64,000 bases of DNA from Geomobilibacter sp964432205 (GTDB lineage Bacteria > Desulfobacterota > Desulfuromonadia > Geobacterales > DSM-12255): assembly GCA_964432205.1 (NCBI GenBank), contig CAYSMK010000002.1, forward strand, positions 1-64,000, given 5' to 3'. Position numbers and translations under genes: made by a program. A model generated the notes under the pieces. It was not told where the DNA came from. It saw only the letters and a program-made list of their open reading frames with translations, and did not search any database. Numbering within the stretch: the first letter of the stretch is position 1; the number at the start of each line of letters is the position of its first letter. Below are positions 60,308 through 64,000 of the stretch, in pieces.

Positions 60308-61339
60308 ATGCGCGACGAATTGAGTGATCGGGGCAAGCAGATCCTCGAAGCGATCATCGAGGACTACATCTCGACGGCAGAGCCGGTGGGGAGCAGGACC
60401 ATCAGCCGCCGGTACGGGCTGGACCTGTCGCCGGCAACCATTCGCAACGTCATGGCCGATCTGGAGGAGATGGGGTTTCTCGCCTCCCCCCACACCTCGG
60501 CCGGCCGGGTTCCCACGGACAAGGCCTACCGCCTCTATGTCGACTCGCTCCTGGAGGTGCGTGCCATCGGCCGGGGGGAGCGGGAGCAGATCAAGCGGCA
60601 CTGCGACATCAGGGGTAAGCAGGTCGGCGACGTCCTGAAGGAGACCAGCCGAATGCTCTCCTCCATCTCCCATTACATGGGGGTGGTGGCGACCCCGCAC
60701 GTCTCGGCCAATGTCTTCCGCCACGTGGAGTTCGTCAGACTGGGGGGGCGCCGGGTTCTGGCCATCTTCGTCCTGCAGAACGGGACCGTTCAGAACAAGA
60801 TCGTCGAGACGGATACGGAGCTGCCGCCAGCCGATCTTGTTGCCATGGGGAATTATCTGACCGAGTTCCTCCAGGGGCTGACCATTGCCGAGGTGAAGCA
60901 GCGGATCATCGAGGAGATGGCGTCGGAAAAGGCGCGGTACGACAACATGCTGGCCCGGGCGCTCGACCTTTCCCGGCTCTCCCTCCCGGACGATGAAGCG
61001 GAACTGTTCATCGAGGGACAGGCCAACATTCTGGACCTCCCCGAGTTCGCCGATGTTGAGCGGATGAAGGAGATCTTCCGGACCTTCGAACAGAAGGGAC
61101 ATCTGGTACAGCTGCTGGACCGCTGTCTGACCGCGCCGGGGATCAATATCTTTATCGGCTCCGAATCGCGCCTGGGTCCCCTGTCGGGACTGAGCCTGAT
61201 CACCTCCACCTATGCCACCGGCAAAAACACGCTGGGAGTACTGGGGGTCATCGGCCCGACCCGTATGGGGTACGCCAAGGTGATCCCGATTGTCGATTAT
61301 ACGGCCAAGCTGGTGAGCAGGGTACTGGAACTGGAATAA
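60308..61339 (+). CDS. hrcA: Heat-inducible transcription repressor HrcA
   Basis: A 343-residue repressor: N-terminal winged helix with SRTISRRYGLDLSPATIRNV and MADLEEMGFLASPHTSAG, central domain, and C-terminal GVLGVIGPTRMGYAKVIPIV. It autoregulates through the CIRCE site upstream. First gene of the operon. Normal length. Confidence 0.97.
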   Translation: MRDELSDRGKQILEAIIEDYISTAEPVGSRTISRRYGLDLSPATIRNVMADLEEMGFLASPHTSAGRVPTDKAYRLYVDSLLEVRAIGRGEREQIKRHCDIRGKQVGDVLKETSRMLSSISHYMGVVATPHVSANVFRHVEFVRLGGRRVLAIFVLQNGTVQNKIVETDTELPPADLVAMGNYLTEFLQGLTIAEVKQRIIEEMASEKARYDNMLARALDLSRLSLPDDEAELFIEGQANILDLPEFADVERMKEIFRTFEQKGHLVQLLDRCLTAPGINIFIGSESRLGPLSGLSLITSTYATGKNTLGVLGVIGPTRMGYAKVIPIVDYTAKLVSRVLELE

Positions 61340-61350
61340 TCCAAAAAAAA

Positions 61351-61476
61351 GCATTCACCACGGAGGCACGGAGGGCACAGAGAAAAGCAAAGGCATTCGG
61401 GTTAGAACCCATTTGCCTGCTGGTCTCGGCTTCAAACTTATTCCTTCCTCCGTGTCCTCTGTGTCTCTGTGTTTTA
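61351..61476. repeat. Long inverted repeat, CACCACGGAGG type
   Basis: The left arm CACCACGGAGGCACGGAGG and the right arm CCTCCGTGTCCTCTGTGTC pair loosely around a ~70-bp centre. It is related in sequence to 21759-21893. It lies between hrcA and grpE without evident coding. Confidence 0.65.
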
Positions 61477-61513
61477 TACGGCAGTTGATTCAACAATAAG
61501 GAGTCTGACGAAC

Positions 61514-62092
61514 GTGGAAAAGAAGAAGCGTGAAACCGGCAAAAATGCCGAAAAGCCGGAGCAGCAGCCAGAAACCGTTGCCGCTGAAACTGTCGCGGAG
61601 ACGGCTGCATCGTCTGACCGGGTAAAGGAACTGGAAGAGCTTCTCGCCGCCAAGGAGACGGAAGCGGCCGCCAACTGGGAGAAATTCGTCCGGGAACGGG
61701 CTGATCTGGAAAACTACCGGAAACGTGTGCAGCGGGAAAAAGAGGAGCTGATCAAGTACGGCAACGAAAACCTCATCCTGGAGATCCTGCCGGCGGTGGA
61801 CAACATGGAGCGAGCCCTGGCCCATGTTGACCTGGAGAGTCAGGACCCGGTCATAACCGGGGTGCGGATGACCCTGGAGATGCTCCTGTCGTCCCTGAAG
61901 AAGTTCGGGGTGACGCCGGTGGAGGTCGCCAAGGGAACCCCCTTCGACCCGGCACTGCACCAGGCCATGAGTCAGGTGGCATGCGAGGACCAGGAGGTCA
62001 ACACCATCGTCGACGTGTACCAGAAGGGGTATCTGCTGAGCGAGCGGCTGCTGCGGCCGGCCATGGTCACGGTGGCCTGCGCCCCAAAGTAA
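61514..62092 (+). CDS. grpE: Nucleotide exchange factor GrpE
   Basis: A 192-residue cochaperone. GTG 61514 (AAGGAG upstream) begins a charged N-terminus, VEKKKRETGKNAEKPEQQPE. The conserved core has LENYRKRVQREKEELIKYGN, ILPAVDNMERAL and the C-terminal beta domain DPALHQAMSQV...VVDVYQKGYLLSERLLRPAMV-type features. It releases ADP from DnaK. The frame extends upstream to 61469 but without a ribosome site. Confidence 0.96.
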   Translation: MEKKKRETGKNAEKPEQQPETVAAETVAETAASSDRVKELEELLAAKETEAAANWEKFVRERADLENYRKRVQREKEELIKYGNENLILEILPAVDNMERALAHVDLESQDPVITGVRMTLEMLLSSLKKFGVTPVEVAKGTPFDPALHQAMSQVACEDQEVNTIVDVYQKGYLLSERLLRPAMVTVACAPK

Positions 62093-62103
62093 ACCAGTTC
62101 AAC

Positions 62104-62150
62104 GTTCAAGGTTCAAGGTTATGTTTATCAACTTTGAACCTTGAACATCG
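62104..62150. repeat. GTTCAAGG inverted/tandem repeat
   Basis: GTTCAAGGTTCAAGGTT is followed after 12 nt by TTTGAACCTTGAAC, so a hairpin forms between grpE and dnaK. It may be a short intergenic element or a processing/attenuation site in the operon. Confidence 0.6.
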
Positions 62151-62239
62151 AACCTATGAACTTTTTTTGCCATGCCCCTTGTTTTTTCAGGGGGGGATGG
62201 CTACGTTGTCTGTGCAAACGAAACTCAAGGAGGAAGCAA

Positions 62240-64000
62240 ATGAGCAAGGTTATCGGAATTGACCTGGGGACCACCAACTCCTGTGTCGCCATCATGGAGG
62301 GTGGGGAGCCGGTTGTTATAGCGAACGCCGAAGGGAGCCGTACCACGCCTTCAATGGTCGCCATCACCGAAAGCGGCGAGCGGCTGGTGGGACAGCAGGC
62401 CAAACGCCAGGCGGTCACCAACCCGGAGAATACCCTGTTCGCCATCAAGCGGTTGATCGGTCGGAAGTACGACACCGAGGCGGTGCGGAAGGACATCAAG
62501 ATTTCGCCGTTCAAGATCGTCAAGGCGGACAACGGCGACGCCTGGGTGGAGGTGCGGGACAAGAAGTACTCCCCGCCCGAGATCTCGGCCATGATCCTGC
62601 AGAAGATGAAAAAGACCGCCGAGGACTACCTGGGCGAGACCGTCACCGACGCGGTCGTCACCGTGCCGGCCTACTTTGACGACTCCCAGCGTCAGGCCAC
62701 CAAGGACGCCGGCAAGATCGCCGGCCTCAACGTGCTCAGGATCATCAACGAGCCGACCGCGGCTGCGCTGGCCTATGGTCTTGACAAGAAGAAGGACGAA
62801 AAGATCGCGGTCTTCGACCTGGGGGGCGGCACGTTCGACATCTCCATCCTGGAACTGGGTGAAGGCGTGTTCGAGGTGAAGTCCACCAACGGCGATACCT
62901 TCCTGGGCGGCGAGGATTTCGACCAGGTGGTGATCGACTGGATCGCCGACGAGTTCAAGAAAGAGCAGGGGATCGATCTCCGCAGCGACAAGATGGCACT
63001 GCAGCGGCTGAAGGAGGCGGCGGAAAAGGCCAAGTGCGAGCTCTCCACCTCCATGGAGACGGACATCAACCTGCCGTTCATCACGGCCGATGCCACCGGC
63101 CCCAAACACATGAACCTGAAGCTTTCCCGGGCCAAGCTGGAGGCGCTCTGCGGGGAACTCCTGTCCAAGCTGGAAGGTCCCTGCCGGACTGCCCTGAAGG
63201 ACGCCGGGCTCTCTCCCAGCGAGGTGGACGAAGTTATCCTGGTCGGCGGCATGACCCGGATGCCGGCGGTGCAGAAGCGGGTGCAGGACATCTTCGGCAA
63301 GGTGCCGAACAGGGGGGTCAACCCGGACGAGGTGGTCGCCATCGGCGCTGCCATCCAGGGTGGCGTGCTCAAGGGGGACGTGAAAGACGTGCTGCTCCTG
63401 GACGTCACCCCGCTTTCCCTCGGCATCGAGACCCTGGGCAACGTCATGACCCGGCTGATCGAAAAGAACACCACCATCCCCTGCCGCAAGTCCCAGGTCT
63501 TTTCCACGGCCGCCGACAACCAGCCCGCCGTTTCCGTCCATGTCCTCCAGGGTGAGCGGGAGATGGCCGCGGACAACAAGACCCTGGGCAACTTCGAGCT
63601 CTCCGGCATTCCGTCGGCACCCCGTGGCGTCCCCCAGATCGAGGTGACGTTCGATATCGACGCCAACGGCATCGTCCATGTCTCCGCCAAGGACCTGGGG
63701 ACCGGCAAGGAGCAGTCGATCCGGATCACCGCCTCTTCCGGGCTCTCCAAGGAGGAGGTGGAGAAGATGGTCAGGGATGCCGAGACCCATGCGGCCGAGG
63801 ACAAGAAGAAGCGTGAACTGATCGAGGCCCGCAACCAGGCCGACAGTCTCGCCTACCAGACCGAGAAGTCGCTCAAGGAGTTCGGCGACAAGATCGATGC
63901 TGCTGAGAAGCAGAAGATCGAGGAGAAGCTGGCCTCTCTCAGGAAGGCCCTGGAAGGGAGCGATGCCGAGGCCATCAAGAAGGAGTCCGACGAGCTGATG
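62240..64000 (+). CDS. dnaK: Molecular chaperone DnaK (partial, runs off the window)
   Basis: 587 codons are open to the right edge; DnaK is usually ~640. ATG 62240 has AAGGAGG 5-6 nt before it. Features: KVIGIDLGTTNSCVAIMEGG (ATP site start), VTVPAYFDDSQRQATKDAG, FDLGGGTFDISILELGEG, ILVGGMTRMPAVQKRV and the substrate domain VSVHVLQGEREMAADNK. It folds proteins with GrpE and DnaJ; dnaJ may follow beyond the window. CIRCE upstream of hrcA should control it. Confidence 0.97.
   Translation, partial: MSKVIGIDLGTTNSCVAIMEGGEPVVIANAEGSRTTPSMVAITESGERLVGQQAKRQAVTNPENTLFAIKRLIGRKYDTEAVRKDIKISPFKIVKADNGDAWVEVRDKKYSPPEISAMILQKMKKTAEDYLGETVTDAVVTVPAYFDDSQRQATKDAGKIAGLNVLRIINEPTAAALAYGLDKKKDEKIAVFDLGGGTFDISILELGEGVFEVKSTNGDTFLGGEDFDQVVIDWIADEFKKEQGIDLRSDKMALQRLKEAAEKAKCELSTSMETDINLPFITADATGPKHMNLKLSRAKLEALCGELLSKLEGPCRTALKDAGLSPSEVDEVILVGGMTRMPAVQKRVQDIFGKVPNRGVNPDEVVAIGAAIQGGVLKGDVKDVLLLDVTPLSLGIETLGNVMTRLIEKNTTIPCRKSQVFSTAADNQPAVSVHVLQGEREMAADNKTLGNFELSGIPSAPRGVPQIEVTFDIDANGIVHVSAKDLGTGKEQSIRITASSGLSKEEVEKMVRDAETHAAEDKKKRELIEARNQADSLAYQTEKSLKEFGDKIDAAEKQKIEEKLASLRKALEGSDAEAIKKESDELM

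Noticed and set aside
1..64000. CRISPR array
   Set aside because: No regularly spaced identical repeats with unique spacers were seen; all repeats found are isolated palindromes or dispersed pairs.
1..64000. Complete insertion sequence or integrase
   Set aside because: No transposase or recombinase with catalytic motifs is encoded; mobility signs are limited to tRNA-end duplication, toxin-antitoxin debris and small repeats.

Overview
The window looks like a chromosomal segment from a Geobacter-type bacterium (Desulfuromonadales/Geobacterales). Evidence: the end of a tungsten aldehyde:ferredoxin oxidoreductase with a MoaD-like carrier, a small protein of a type I associate with Geobacter, many PAS/HAMP sensor kinases, a selenocysteine protein, high GC in the core genes, and abundant short palindromic and dispersed repeats. 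No species is assigned.

Layout. 1-2.7 kb: AOR C-terminus, MoaD-like protein, small genes and a chemoreceptor. 2.7-6.3 kb: an accessory zone with a Fic protein lying between a tRNA-Ser gene and a degenerate copy of its 3' end, then a ruined PIN toxin module, an intact RelE/ParE-type toxin-antitoxin pair and hypothetical genes. 6.4-16.6 kb: an AT-richer, tightly packed, mostly overlapping operon that I cannot match to a named system: RHH protein, ParB-like protein, small PD-(D/E)xK-like nuclease candidate, SNF2 helicase, second ParB-like protein, four-helix membrane protein, two DGQHR (DndB-like) proteins, radical SAM enzyme and Hsp90/GHKL ATPase. It has the parts expected of a DNA-modification or anti-phage system and is the main discovery candidate. 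16.6-18.4 kb: a winged-helix fragment and an AAA/DUF4143 ATPase carrying an in-frame repeat insertion.

18.4-23.5 kb: methyltransferase, TadA, an AhpD-like selenoprotein (in-frame TGA plus a SECIS-like hairpin), a MATE exporter and two envelope proteins. 23.6-39.7 kb: the replication-origin region. rsmG, mnmG, parS, mnmE, yidC, yidD, rnpA and rpmH lie on the minus strand, diverging from dnaA, dnaN, recF, gyrB and gyrA on the plus strand. DnaA boxes lie on both sides of dnaA, and a DnaA-trio/AT-rich unwinding element lies between dnaA and dnaN. parAB is not beside parS.

39.7-50.8 kb: a HEAT-like protein, gpsA, three overlapping sensor kinase genes, a heme-type radical SAM protein and hemE. 50.9-55.7 kb: the Tol-Pal envelope system on the minus strand. 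55.8-64 kb: an omega-amidase-like hydrolase, a MASE3-like kinase, hemW, and the CIRCE-controlled hrcA-grpE-dnaK heat-shock operon, cut at the window end.
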